Assembly: GCA_963170055.1 (NCBI GenBank)
Contig: CAUJGJ010000332.1
Coordinates: forward strand, 1,472,501-1,510,000
Length of the DNA stretch: 37,500 bases
Direction of reading: 5' to 3'
DNA from: Halisarca cf. caerulea
Lineage: Eukaryota > Porifera > Demospongiae > Chondrillida > Halisarcidae
Shown here: piece by piece, positions 21,001 through 32,457 of the stretch
Layout of the letters: each line of letters opens with the position of its first letter
Numbering within the stretch: position 1 is the stretch's first letter
Translations under genes and position numbers: made by a program
Notes under the pieces: model-generated
Seen by the model: the letters and a program-made list of their open reading frames with translations, nothing else
What the model was told of the DNA's origin: nothing
Databases searched by the model: none

Positions 21001-24000
21001 ACTGTATAAACTGCTATGATTCCACATACATATCTGCCCCCCATCCCCTTTACATCACTATGTTATTGCCCCATCTTGATCATTATCCTGAAGGAAACCC
21101 TGAATGTCTTGTCTTGGTATATAACCACTGAAGTGTGTGTTCCTCAAGCCAGCTGTTCCATTACAGTCAGACCTCACTTATCCGAACGCATACATTCTAG
21201 ATGAAATTGCAGGTAAAGAAGGAAACTCTATCAATGAGGGAGCAGTAGTATAATGTACAGTGGGATTGTTGCAAACTAACTGGATATCTGAGATGCAGAT
21301 AAGTGAGGTCTCACTGTAGTACCCTAAATTGAGAAATATTTGCGATTTTCGCGAATTGACTTCACTCACGATTTTTTTTGTCGCTAATATTCCTGCACAC
21401 GTTCCAAAGTATAGGTATATACAATGTATGGTGAGACTCGCGAAATGTTTAGTCGCGAATTTTTCTGCCTACCAGATATGGTGCCAATTCGCGAAATTTA
21501 CTGTTCGCGAATATTTTCCAATTTAGGGTATTTGATCGTGCAATTTGCCATTTTGTCATAGTGGGAGCTTTGTTTTCAGTACCAGCTTACATGAGTTGAG
21601 GAGTGAAGGGGAGCCTGTACTGTGTATAGTTAAGGTGGGGCAGTGAAATGGGAGGTGGGACTGGGGGGAGTGTGTTGAATCAGAAGTGTCTGTGAGATGC
21701 ATAAGTACGTGTATGAGGGTATTGAGTGTATTCTGACATTATATAGACATATGTACGTACGTACGTATGTATTGAAGTTCATTGCTCATGCTGTTGGACG
21801 GTGCACAATGATTCACAACCTAAACACACCTGTGTCTAATCTGATAGAAGGTGCCAAAGAAACCAGCTCTAGCAAAAATGGCGATTCTGGAATGGATGGA
21901 GGGTCTCATGACGGTGATGCAGAGGAAGACCCTCAATTTGATCTTTCCAACCCTGGGGGCGTGGTCACAGAAAACAATTCTACCATCATTCTTGAAAATG
22001 TTCCTATCATAACACCAAATTTGGATATTGTTGTCCCAAAGCTCTCATTAAAGGTGAAGATATGTGTGTATGTCTCGCATGTGTTTGTGTTCATTTAGTA
22101 GATTTGACTGATGTAAGACTGTACTGTTATACAGGGAACATCAAGGAACTATGAACCCCTCACTTTGTTAGTGGTCCTGCATATTTCCCTGTAGGTTGTA
22201 CATGGGATGCACCTCCTCATCACTGGTCCCAACGGATGTGGGAAGAGCTCTCTGTTCAGGATTTTGGGTGGCTTGTGGCCTGTGTATGGAGGACGTCTGA
22301 CTCGACCACACAAATCTAATCTTTTCTATATCCCACAAAGGTAAGTACGTATATGTACGTGTACTTAGTCACATGCTAATTCTATTTCTGATATACGTAC
22401 ATACGTACGTACATACATAGCACGTTTGCAGTATTACTGGGCATACATGTGTGAAGTACACAGAGACCTTTGTTGTATAAACATATGTACGTACGTATAT
22501 ACGTATGTACAGTATGAAGACCAGAGCCATATAAAAAAGTGGTCTTTGTAGACAGGTAGTCCTCATAAAGAGGTGCATTAGTATAACTGAGGTAACAGGT
22601 GGACTAACTCACAGTGGTCTCTGTATACAGGTTAAGGCAGGTTTACTGTACATGTCTGTAATGAGCACTCAAAGGACCACATGATTGTGGTCTCTGCAGA
22701 CAAGTAGTCACTATACAGAGATACTTTAGTACAACTGAAGTGGCCATTGAGCCAACCTACTGTGGTTAATGTGGACAGGTGGAGATGAGTGGTCTTTAAT
22801 GGATAAATGATATTTGCATAGGGTTGTGTGTAGTTCAGTGTACATACATACATACATATTGTAGCTAGTAATGTGTATACAATGTGCCTAACTCATATAT
22901 TACGTACAGTACATAATCACAATCACAATTTGTGTGTGATATGAGCCTTGATACAACCTGTGCCTTCCACTGTAAGACGCATACTGAGTTGTTCTTTGGC
23001 ACAGGTATGGGATTTACTGGTGGCCATTTTCCTCTCTCTATTGTACACTTGCATGTCCTTGCATTTGTCTGCTAGTCTGTACCTTCAATCACTCCATCGT
23101 ATCACTGTCAATACTCATGTGCGTATGTTCTTGCTGTACATGTGTCTCCATTGTCTAGGCCTTATATGTCCGTGGGCACTCTCCGAGACCAGGTTATCTA
23201 CCCGGATAGTGTTGAAAAAATGCAAGAGAAAGGGATTACAGATGAGGACTTGGAGGACATTTTGGACATTGTGTATTTGAAGTACATTGTCAAGAGAGAG
23301 GGAGGTGTGTACTGTGTTGCCAAGGAATTGTTCATTTGCGTTTAAGGGTTTGTCTGTAGCTAATGTAAGAGTCTTGTTTCAAACACACTTTCAGCCACCA
23401 TTTTATTCTGCTGGGAGAGAATCCTTTAACCAGCAACTTCCTTGAAAGAGTAAATATAGTTGATCTGAAGTGTGTCTGGGAATGAGACTATCAACACCCC
23501 TAAAAACACTTTATTTCATCTGAGGCTGCTTATGTCAGACAGGCCTGATGTTAATCCTCAGTGTGCGGAGCATATTGCTTTCCCTACATAACACTTTATC
23601 CAACTGTACATCACTAGTGAATTCCAGGGTTCTCCCCAGGATGCTTACTGCTACCAGTAGCAGTAGACACGAAGTGTTACCATAGATAATATAGACCATT
23701 TTAATATCTACAGGTATGTATGGTGTGGTTAAGACTCCTACTTCTGGGAGGTTCTGAACAAGTTGTATTTGGACAATATACATATGTACGTATGTCTACA
23801 TACACACATAGGGCCTTTTCTCAGAAAAGGATCTACGTACGTAGTTCTTTTGCAAGACTACCTGCTCCTGTACTGTGTCAAACTGGTGTTTGGTGTGCAT
23901 GTGTTGTAGGTTGGGAGGCACAGAGCGACTGGAAGGATGTGCTGTCTGGTGGGGAGAAGCAGAGAATGGGGATGGCTAGATTGTTTTACCACAAGTACGT

Positions 24001-26896
24001 ACTTGTACCCTGCATGTACAGCACATGTCTCCAATATGTAAATACATACATATGTATGTACAGTATTAACTTAGTGCACGCATGTACATTCATACCTACT
24101 CATACATACGTATGTACATATGTAAATTCTTGCAAAATGTACTCATTTCACAATACATACGTACAGTCAGTCCTTTATATCCTGAGGTTGTAATGCCTGA
24201 AGAAAAGTCAATTTTTTATCTACTTATGTACTATACGTTTATATGTATGTACATACGTACATACATACATACATACATATGTGTGTGTATGTATGTATGT
24301 ACGTATGTACATATGTATACTTCATGTACGTATGTATGTGCGTACAGTATATATGTACCGATGTGTTCTGTACGTACAGACCAAAGTTTGCTCTATTGGA
24401 TGAGTGCACCAGTGCTGTGAGTATTGACGCCGAAGCAAGGATATATCAAACGGCTAAAGACAGAGACATTACTCTCCTCACCATCACTCACAGACCTTCA
24501 CTATGGTTAGTACTACACTCACTCTCCTCACCATCACTCACAGACCTTCACTATGGTTAGTACTACACCCACTCTCTCATACAGTCAAACCTTAGTAATC
24601 CAACACCTCTGTAATCAACATTCTCTCTAATCCGACCTATGTATATTCGGAGGTGCAGTCAGTGTAGTAGATCGTACTAACAGATGCTTGATTATCCGAC
24701 AATCTCTGTAATCCAACTCACTATTTGCTGCCCAAGAGTGTTGGATTACAGAGGTTCACTACTCATGGTGCCTTTGGACTAAGCATGTGTATTCATGTGT
24801 ATAAGCAGTATATGTGGAGTTGATGTTTCTATGCACCAAATGGCCAAACTAAACATGCGTATGGCCAGCTTACCCACATCTATGGCATAGCTGCCAATTT
24901 TGCTCATCCCAAGTTTTGCTCTTCTGAAGTATTGGGTTACAAACATTCAATCATAATATTATGTGTACATACATACATGTTGGGAATGCATAGAGTTGTG
25001 TTTAATATGCAGATTTTATTATGTTCCATTTGATTAGTAAGTACTGTACATGGTTTAGTAAATACTTCTACATGTTCTTGATAGTACAGTGGAACTTGCT
25101 TAAGGAGTACCTGGTTAGTACATACTCCTGGATAATAAGTACTCCTCACCCTGTCCCTGTGTATACCTCATGTACACAAACCAACCCTGATAGTAAGTAC
25201 CTGGTTTAGTACATACTCCTGGATAATAAGTACTCCTCGCCCTGTCCCTGTGTATACCTCATGTACATAAACCAACCCTGATAGTAAGTACCTGGTTAGT
25301 ACATACTCCTGGATAGTAAGTACTCCTCATTCTGTCCCTGTGTATACCTCATGTACATAAACCGACCCTGATAGTATTGATAATAAGTAGTAATTTTGTG
25401 TCCCCTTCGGGGTACTCATTAAGCAAGTTTCACAGTATTTACAGTACTTCTCACTCTGTCCCTGTATCTTGTACCCTTAGTGTTCCTATTGCACAGGAAT
25501 GTATTTTTATGAATTTTATGATAAAGGACTGATGTATTAGCCGAACTTTATGCTCTAATATTTGACAATAGATCACAAAAAGTTGTGATTCATATCTTGT
25601 TTAGGCACCATCATTCCCAAGACTTGATATAATCACAAACTTGTATCCCAGGCCTCGATTTGGGAAAATTTAGCGTTGTGAAGATAAGGGCCATTACCTT
25701 ATGGCATTCCTGATGTATATGCTACCTCTGTTAGCAAGTGTACTGATTTACTGTCATCTTCAATGTACTTGCCAACCAAGTTTCACTGTATGTACTGTAT
25801 ACTATACACATAAGGAAGTGTGATTAATGCCGTAGTTGGCTGTGTAAATACAAGGTAGAGAAGTTCAGTGAGTTATTGAGTGATTGGATTATATCAGACA
25901 CATTCTTTTTCCTTTCACTGCCTTTTACCTTTCTTTTCTGAAGGAAATTCCACACCCATCTCCTCCAGTTTGATGGTCAGGGAGGATGGAGAGTTGAGGA
26001 GTTGAACACTTCAACAAGACTTACACTCCACGAGGAGAAGCTAAAGTATGTACTACCAGTGTCTGGTGTGGTTGGCTGGATGGGAGGTATACGTACATAT
26101 ATGTACTGGTGTGGTTGGCTGGATGGGAGGTATATGTACATATGTACTGGTGTGGTTGGCTGGATGGGAGGTATACATACATACATATATGTACTGGTGT
26201 GGTTGGCTGGATGGGAGGTATATACGTACATATATGTACTGGTGTGGTTGGCTGGATGGGAGGTATACACGTACATACACATGTAACATTTAGTGTTACT
26301 CTGTCTTCCTGGAATTCACAAATTCAGTGGGAAAATTAGCATTTACCCTTTTCTAGTATAAATGGCAGTCCCTAATTTTGCATTAGCAGGACATTTTGAA
26401 TATTGGTCAGCCATTTCTGGTGGTCACTATAATTCAGTAGTTGTGTATACCATGTTCATACTGTACAACACAATGTGTTGAGCACTGAACCATGTGACCC
26501 CACTATACGATTTCCAAATGTACTGTTGATACACCAAAACTAGTACTTAGTACTTGCTTGCAATAGTTGCTATCGGAAACTGAGCATTTACGCAGCTTCA
26601 GAAATTTAGAGGATTTTATGCACAGTAAACTGCTAGTCAGCCAGATGTCTGCCCAGAGTCAATTTTGGACAGCCTTATTCAAGTTTTGTCTGGAAAATGG
26701 CAGGACCCAAATATGTGCATATGTGCACATTGCAATGTCTGCAGTCTTTCCACGCACACACGTACCCTTCTTTATAGCTCTCATCTTCTGCTGCTCCTGT
26801 AGGCTGGAGTCTCAGCTGGCTGGTATCCCCAAGATGCAGCAGAGACTGAAGGAGTTGTGTTCTGTACTGGGGGAGACATCAGTGCTCCTGTCATGA
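16792..26896 (+). CDS. ABCD1/2: Peroxisomal ABC half-transporter, ABCD1/ABCD2 type (ten exons, complete)
   Basis: Imports very-long-chain acyl-CoA into peroxisomes as a dimer. Exons: 16792-17676, 18987-19271, 20440-20548, 21848-22053, 22195-22340, 23159-23304, 23910-23994, 24380-24505, 25944-26045, 26803-26896. All phases close, giving 727 aa (human ABCD1 has 745). The N-terminal membrane domain has a leucine-rich PEX19-type segment (61-81), the [15 protein letters not shown] helix and the EAA-like [10 protein letters not shown]. The nucleotide-binding domain has Walker [10 protein letters not shown] (506-514), Q-loop YIPQR (Q543), signature LSGGEKQ (604-610), Walker B FALLDE (D628, E629) and H-loop THRPSLW (H658). 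All catalytic residues are present. Residues 400-470 are an acidic, variable linker. The closest family is ABCD1/2 rather than ABCD3 or ABCD4, by recalled alignment through [12 protein letters not shown]. Introns are full of MITEs. Odd points: a duplicated exon 1 and a duplicated exon 8 donor. Confidence 0.95.
18543..18745. mobile_element. Pogo-like MITE with internal CTCTATAATCCGACAC repeats
   Basis: It begins TA-CAGCGTTACCTCTATAATC and contains four close copies of CCTCTATAATCCGACA. The right end is degraded near GAGTGCCGGATACG. It lies in ABCD intron 1. Confidence 0.55.
19740..20396. mobile_element. Probable DNA-transposon derivative in ABCD intron 2
   Basis: The left end GTACCGTATAGCGGGAAATT and the right end GAAAGTTTCCTGCTATATAT are imperfect inverted repeats. 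The left interior has further inverted words (AAATTTAAATTT, TTTTGCAAAAGTTTTG). There is no coding capacity that I recognise. It could instead be two independent fragments. Confidence 0.4.
20610..20830. repeat. Interspersed repeat, unclassified (inverted copy of the 4.7-kb repeat)
   Basis: In reverse complement it aligns with 4704-4918 through CTGTTGCAATTGTGCATGTG and the following TTGGATAAAAT, and has the same terminal homopolymer (G here, C there). It lies in ABCD intron 3, immediately 5' of a pogo-like MITE. Confidence 0.65.
20827..21004. mobile_element. 178-bp pogo-like MITE with TA duplication
   Basis: CAGTAAAACCTGTCTATAAT at the left and AAGACAGGTTTCACTG at the right, with TA on both sides. 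The interior repeats ACAGGTGGTC-type words. Degenerate relatives lie at about 22516-22650, 22648-22810 and 36660-36760. Confidence 0.7.
21164..21317. mobile_element. 154-bp pogo-like MITE with 19-bp inverted repeats
   Basis: CAGTCAGACCTCACTTATC at the left against GATAAGTGAGGTCTCACTG at the right (one mismatch), with TA duplications at 21162-21163 and 21318-21319. It lies in ABCD intron 3. Confidence 0.8.
21323..21528. mobile_element. 206-bp TA-flanked MITE rich in TTCGCGAA words
   Basis: Inverted termini CCCTAAATTG / CAATTTAGGG are flanked by TA. The interior repeats TTCGCGAA and its halves (GATTTTCGCGAATTGA, GTTCGCGAATATT) in both orientations. It lies one base beyond the flanking TA of the 21164-21317 element. 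Confidence 0.75.
22510..22810. repeat. Two degenerate copies of the 20.8-kb MITE family
   Basis: Both stretches carry the same words as 20827-21004 (GTGGTCTTTGTAGACAGGT, AGGTGCATTAGTATAACTGA). Ends are eroded. They lie in ABCD intron 5. Confidence 0.5.
24471..24570 (+). repeat. 50-bp tandem duplication spanning an exon 8 splice donor
   Basis: Two 50-bp units (24471-24520, 24521-24570) differ at one base. Each contains the last 35 bases of ABCD exon 8, the donor CTATG-GTTAGT and 15 intronic bases. The first donor (after 24505) keeps the ABCD frame. Using the second (after 24555) would insert 50 bases and shift frame. Confidence 0.9.
24582..24761. mobile_element. Pogo-like MITE in ABCD intron 8
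   Basis: The left end CAGTCAAACCTTAGTAATCC and right end GGATTACAGAGGTTCACTA are imperfect inverted repeats. Internal CTCTGTAATC and ATAATCCGAC-type words recur. Confidence 0.6.
25087..25435. mobile_element. Pogo-like MITE expanded by an internal 90-bp tandem repeat
   Basis: Ends CAGTGGAACTTGCTTAAGGA and the inverse of GTACTCATTAAGCAAGTTTCACAG match over about 25 bp and are flanked by TA. Between them a 90-91-bp unit starting GTACCTGGTT repeats at 25107, 25197 and 25288. Confidence 0.75.
26061..26280. repeat. About 43-bp minisatellite, five copies
   Basis: Units of CTGGTGTGGTTGGCTGGATG then GGAGGTATA, plus a variable CATA/CGTA stretch. It begins about 15 bases past the exon 9 donor of ABCD. 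Open frames in it are repeat artefacts. Confidence 0.85.
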
Positions 26897-27182
26897 TCAA
26901 ATCAAGTTGTTACTTCTTTTGTCAAACTCTTTAATTTCATTTAGAACATTGTACTAGGTTTTATCAGTTTTCACACAAACACTCATTTTCAAGTGTACTA
27001 TAATCCTTTGTACTGTATAGGCATCATTAATTATAATGATTATAGTGCTTACATAACTGTGCACTCAACCAAGCATGATACCATAATTATAGCGCTACAT
27101 TTCTGAGAAGCGAACTATACATTATTTGTGTATATAAGCTCCTCAAAAATTTTAAGCTATATATATATAGTGCTTATGAAAT
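26897..27182. other. ABCD 3' flank without a clear polyA hexamer
   Basis: AT-rich, containing an ATTATAATGATTATAG-type palindrome and a TATATATATATAG run. No AATAAA was seen within 280 bases of the stop. Presumably it holds the 3' UTR. Confidence 0.4.
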
Positions 27183-27490
27183 AGAGAGGGGGAACAGCTC
27201 ACTTCCACATTGAAACTGGAAGATGGAGGGGGGTTCCTAGGGAAGAGCGTTTTTGCAAGGAATGTCCCTCTGGTGACATTGAAGATATCAGGCATTGGCT
27301 ACTCCACTGTGATGCATGGCAAGCCAGCAGAGTGATCCTGTTTGAAAAGCTACAAGCTCATCTCAGTCTGGATGAGTTTGCATGTCTGGATGATGACCAG
27401 AAGACTGCAGTGATCTTGGACCTTGCCTGCAAGATCCCATCGATTATGAAGGCAATCATGTATATGTGGACAGACAGATTCTGTGTTTAA
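27183..27490 (+). mobile_element. 3' end of a non-LTR retrotransposon (5'-truncated LINE)
   Basis: The frame ending at TAA 27488-27490 reads HFHIETGRWRGVPREERFC and continues CKECPSGDIEDIRHWLLHC. This is the characteristic C-terminal Cys/His knuckle after the reverse transcriptase of many LINE ORF2 proteins. Everything upstream of the GRWRGVPREER block is missing, so it is a dead 5'-truncated insertion. After the stop come about 50 bp of 3' UTR and a TAA-type repeat (27541-27568), a usual LINE tail. The clade cannot be assigned from this fragment. Confidence 0.75.
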
Positions 27491-27590
27491 TAGTGCTTCA
27501 TTCGACTGCTTGCCCTAGTGTCTTGTGACATGTTGCACTTTAATAATATAATAATAATAATAATAATATATATATACGGTATATGTACAT

Positions 27591-28426
<836 letters not shown>

Positions 28427-28543
28427 TCAACTTGCTTTTTCCACCACAATGAGAGCATGCAGGCTGCTATGCTCAGACCATGAGGAAAACACAATTGATG
28501 AATACCATGACAAGTTCATTAATCAACCTGATACAAGTGACAG
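28427..28543 (+). other. Candidate 5' exon before the TRIM-NHL gene
   Basis: 117 bases bounded by GTCCTGCAG and GACAG-GTTTGG. It contains an ATG frame (MRACRLLCSDHEENTIDEYH). Spliced to the acceptor at 29511, that frame would run past the TRIM start codon in another frame and stop soon after, acting as an overlapping upstream ORF. It could equally be unrelated. The stretch 28544-29510 beyond it shows no gene or clear repeat. Confidence 0.25.
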
Positions 28544-29534
28544 GTTTGGTCTGCTTCTCTTGGCGCAAAATTAATCAGTTTTACCATATTATATATTAAT
28601 GGTTATTATTATTTATCATTAATGGTTTTCTTGCAAGTATTATTGCCAAAAGAGCCAGCTGTATAGTTCAAATTCTGATTTATTTTAAAACATATGTTTT
28701 ATTCAGAGCAGCAAGCATTGGCAAGTGAAGTGAGGCCAATAATTGTGTTGTCCAATCGAGATTTTGTATATTTCTATACATGTCTGTCCATCTGTCCAGC
28801 AATACATTGCGTAAGCTAACGGTATAGTGCGCAAGGCTGATGGTACATTGTGCAATCCTTTAACAGAGCAAAGGAAATGCTGAGAAATGCGGCAAAGGTT
28901 TCAAATTAGGCTTAGGCACCCAAAACACCTGGAAGTTGAAACTGAGGACCAGCTTTTAGCCATCTCAACTTCAACAAAACAAGGTGACTGGCATTCAAAA
29001 CTGAGGACCTTCGTTCAGTTAGGCTAAAAATGATGCAGTCTGAATGAGGCACAGTACTGGGTGACTGTATGAAGCAAACGCTACACTACTTCTGTACACT
29101 ACAATACACAAGGCATAGCTTACATACTACCTGCATGGCAAGTTTCATGCATAGAGATATTCCTAGTATTCATCTGTTTGCATATCAATCAGTCGTCCCT
29201 ATTTGTTTGAGTCCATTTTGTGTTTGTGTAGTATGAAATAATAAATTATGCAGTAGCAGTTACTATTACATGTATTAATATATAATTATAAAAGTTGAGA
29301 CCACTCTTTGTATATTGTGTATAATAATTATTGTTACGGTATATCATTAATGATATTCATATTTGGATCCCCTACAAATGAGGGAACTGCTAAAAGAAAA
29401 GGGACGATTAACACAAGACTAGTTTGTCACTTTAAGAATGACCCTTTGCTTTTCCTTGTGTGCCATTTTACATTAATACTTGTTGACCAAGAGCTTCTTT
29501 TCTCCTTACAGAACCAGCTTGTACCCATCTCAAA

Positions 29535-31850
29535 ATGGCAGCTTACACACCTGCTGGTTCCCGTGATGTGACCCCCACTTCTTGTGTTCACTGCGGTAAG
29601 GAGAGCAACAGTCCATACCTACTGCCTTGCCTGCACGTGGTGTGCGAGCAATGTGTCCATTCTCCACAAGCAACCGAGGGTGATCGTATAGAGTGCACCT
29701 CCTGTGGGGACTGCAGTGCTTCTGGTTTGAAACTGTCTGAAAACGCCTACTCAAACTGTGAATCTCCATGCACACCTTTTCATTGTCCATCGTTGGCACA
29801 GTCTATCAGTGCTAGTACACGAGAGAAGTACAACATGGTGTGCAGGGGTCAGATTGTTCTGTGTTCGTTGAAGAGCTGTACATCATCCCAGCAAGAAGCT
29901 TGCTACATGTGCCTTGACTGTAAGGACTTTTTGTGTGTGGGATGCTACACGATTCATCAAGTTATGGCGCAAAAGTTTAACAGTCCTCATGTCGTGAAAC
30001 CACTTAAGGAACTAGCAGGTATGAGTCTTGCAGAATTCCATAAGATTGTTAGCGGGGACAAAGTCACCCCGTGCACAAGACACAAGGACAAGGAAATCAA
30101 GTACTTTTGCACGTCTTGTGATGCTCTGTTTTGTGAAGTCTGTACGGTTGAAATCCAAGCAGAGAAGGATCACCTTCAGTTTCATCAGCTGAAGTACCTC
30201 AGTGAGGAGAATACAAAACATTATGTACACTCTTTGAAGATGGCCGAGGCTGTGATCGAGGATAGAGTCGTAAAGTGCAGGTCAGTCAAGCACGAGGCTA
30301 ACACCCTTGCCACAGCCCTTGGAACATGTACAGACCAAGTGTTACAGGAGATTGACGAGTAGTTTAAGCTACTTCATTGGGCTGTCGATGTCAGGAAGAG
30401 TGAGGTAGTGAAGAGTGTGAGAGAATCACTGAGCAGCCGTACCAAAGTATTGCAAGGTGTAATCGATTCACTGGAAAGTGAGCAAGGGGACTTATTACGT
30501 TCTCAGAATTTGCTAGGGAAACTGCTCAGTGAGGGGGGAATTTCCGAAGTTGTATCCTGTGCCAAAGCAGCTGCGCTCAAGCAAGAATCCTTAGTTTCCA
30601 AGCCACTGAAAGCTCCCCACACTGATTTGACCTCTCTGGGCATGAAATTCGAACCTTGCAACAGCAATTCTGTATTGGAGGCTGTTAAAGGCTTTGGGGT
30701 GGTAGTGTGTGGACCAGATCCAACTGAAAGTAGCGTGTCTTCCCTACCGAGACAAGTACACATAGGCGATTCTGTCTCACTCACAGCTCATGTATGTCTA
30801 ACTGCAATCGGTGACAATGGTCATCCTTGGAAGAAGGGTGGTGACAAAGTAGAGGCTTATTTGCGACCTACACCACCTGGTGTAGGTCCCTCTGTGAAGG
30901 CAAATGTTGACGATAATAAAGATGGGACATACTTGATATCTTTCTCAGATGTGTACTGTGGGTTATGTACTGTGTCCGTGTCTCTCAACAGTACTCCTGT
31001 TAAAGGTAGTCCTTTTGATGTTGAATTCCGTAAGTCAGTCATTTGCTCACTTTCAAGGAATCCATGCAAATTAAGTATGGTCAAAAACTACCTTCCATTC
31101 CCTCACTCCCCGGGCGGGCTCCATGGGATTGCTGTCTCAACTGAAACTGGGGACATTTATGTTGTTGACAATGGCCACCATTGCATTCACATATTTGACA
31201 GAAACAGGAAGTTTATTAGGTCATTTGGTAGTCATGGCAATGGCCATGGCCAGTTACGATCTCCCAACGGAATGACTATAGACCTTCACAACCAAATCTA
31301 CGTTGCCAATTGTGACAATGATCGGATCGAAGTGTTCAAGCCTGACGGAACGTATGTAGGGCGAATTGGGAAGACAAGGCTTGCACATCCTACAGACGTT
31401 GCCATTCACGACAAATGCCTATATGTTGCAGATAGTGGCAAACATCGTATTGTAAAATTCACTCTTCAGGGAAAATTTGTCTCTTCCTTTGGAGATCAAA
31501 GTGGTGTTCCCAGCCTATTTCAATGGCCTAGTGGTCTCGTCGTATCAGAGACTGGAGAGCTATTTGTTACTGACTGCAACCAAAGCCGTGTTGTTGTCAT
31601 AAACGCAGAGGGGAAATTCCTCAGGGAGTTTGGAAGAGGTGTACTCAGAAATCCTCTTGATATTCTCTTAGTGGAGAATGGATCCATTCTAGTGAACGAT
31701 ACAGGATGTAATCGCATTGTGGTATTTGATGCCATCAGTGGAGAGATCCAGCACACTGTCCCAGTCAGCAGCCCGTATGGACTGGCTGTTGATTCACAAG
31801 GTGACCTACTGGTCACAGACTTTTCTAACAAGAGAGTTGCCATTTTCTGA
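29535..31850 (+). CDS. TRIM-NHL protein (TRIM2/TRIM3-like), frame interrupted by one TAG
   Basis: An intronless frame of 771 codons. The ATG in CTCAAAATGGC follows an acceptor (TCCTTACAG, 29511). RING-HC has a full ligand set (C17, C20, C32, H34, C37, C40, C54, C57), then B-box 1 (about 103-157), B-box 2 (C180, H183, C192, C195, C200, C203, H213, H217), a coiled coil (about 225-350), a filamin-type Ig domain (about 357-500) and about six NHL repeats (about 520-771) closing the propeller. This is the layout of RING ubiquitin ligases that bind RNA or cargo through NHL. Codon 276 (30360-30362) is TAG, in the coiled coil between QEIDE and FKLLHWAVDV; the frame resumes with no other lesion. It is a young pseudogene, a null allele, a sequence error or a readthrough site. 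Without readthrough, a RING/B-box fragment of 275 aa would be made. Confidence 0.9.
30360..30362 (+). other. In-frame TAG stop inside the TRIM-NHL coiled coil
   Basis: The codons around it are ATT GAC GAG TAG TTT AAG CTA. The frame is open on both sides for hundreds of codons, and no convincing splice pair removes it. One base change from CAG, AAG or GAG, all apt for a coiled coil, would explain it. Confidence 0.9.
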
Positions 31851-32073
31851 GTGTAGTAATTGTAGATTATGCAATTTTTGTTTTATATCACAATTCCCAT
31901 GTATTTCAATTCACGTGTTACTATCATTCTGTATTGTTATACTATACATGTGTGTATTATTCTGCTCTTCAATTTCTGACATATTATTTAAATTATAGAG
32001 TGCTGTATTATAGAGAATCTGTCTATGTTCAGTTCATGTATTCAGTTGCATGGGGTTGGTGTCGACCATGCAT
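31851..32073. other. TRIM-NHL 3' flank
   Basis: AT-rich, with no AATAAA hexamer and no further coding signal. It leads into the minisatellite. Confidence 0.4.
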
Positions 32074-32352
32074 GCATTCTAGTGTGCCATGAACGATACT
32101 ATCCATTCTAGTGAACGATACCATCCATTCTAGTGAACGATACTATCCATTCTAGTGAACGATACTATCCATTCTAGTGAACGATACTATACCATCCATT
32201 CTAGTGAACGATACTATCCATTCTAGTGAACGATACTATCCATTCTAGGGAACAATATTATCCATTCTAGTGAACAATACTATATTATCCATTCTATAGT
32301 GAACGATACCATCCATTCTAGTGAATGATACTATCCATTCTAGTGAACGAGA
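32074..32352. repeat. About 22-bp minisatellite, 11 copies, matching NHL coding sequence
   Basis: Units read CCATTCTAGTGAACGATAC plus TAT/CAT linkers, with some point variants and slightly longer units. The 21-base stretch at 32101-32121 is identical to 31682-31702 inside the TRIM-NHL gene. Confidence 0.9.
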
Positions 32353-32457
32353 TGAGAGTTCATGCATTTCCTGCATGTCGGCTAGGGTAGTATATATATA
32401 AAATGGCAGCCATGCAAGCTAGTGATGGTCTAGATCTGGAAATGAGATTATCACCGA

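Noticed and set aside
26002..26339. Gly/Trp-rich or Ser/Pro-rich frames
   Set aside because: Beyond the ABCD exon 9 donor they read through a 43-bp minisatellite.
30340..30420. A short intron that would remove the TAG in the TRIM-NHL gene
   Set aside because: No convincing GT-AG pair around it restores frame, and the sequence immediately after TAG still encodes the expected coiled-coil continuation.
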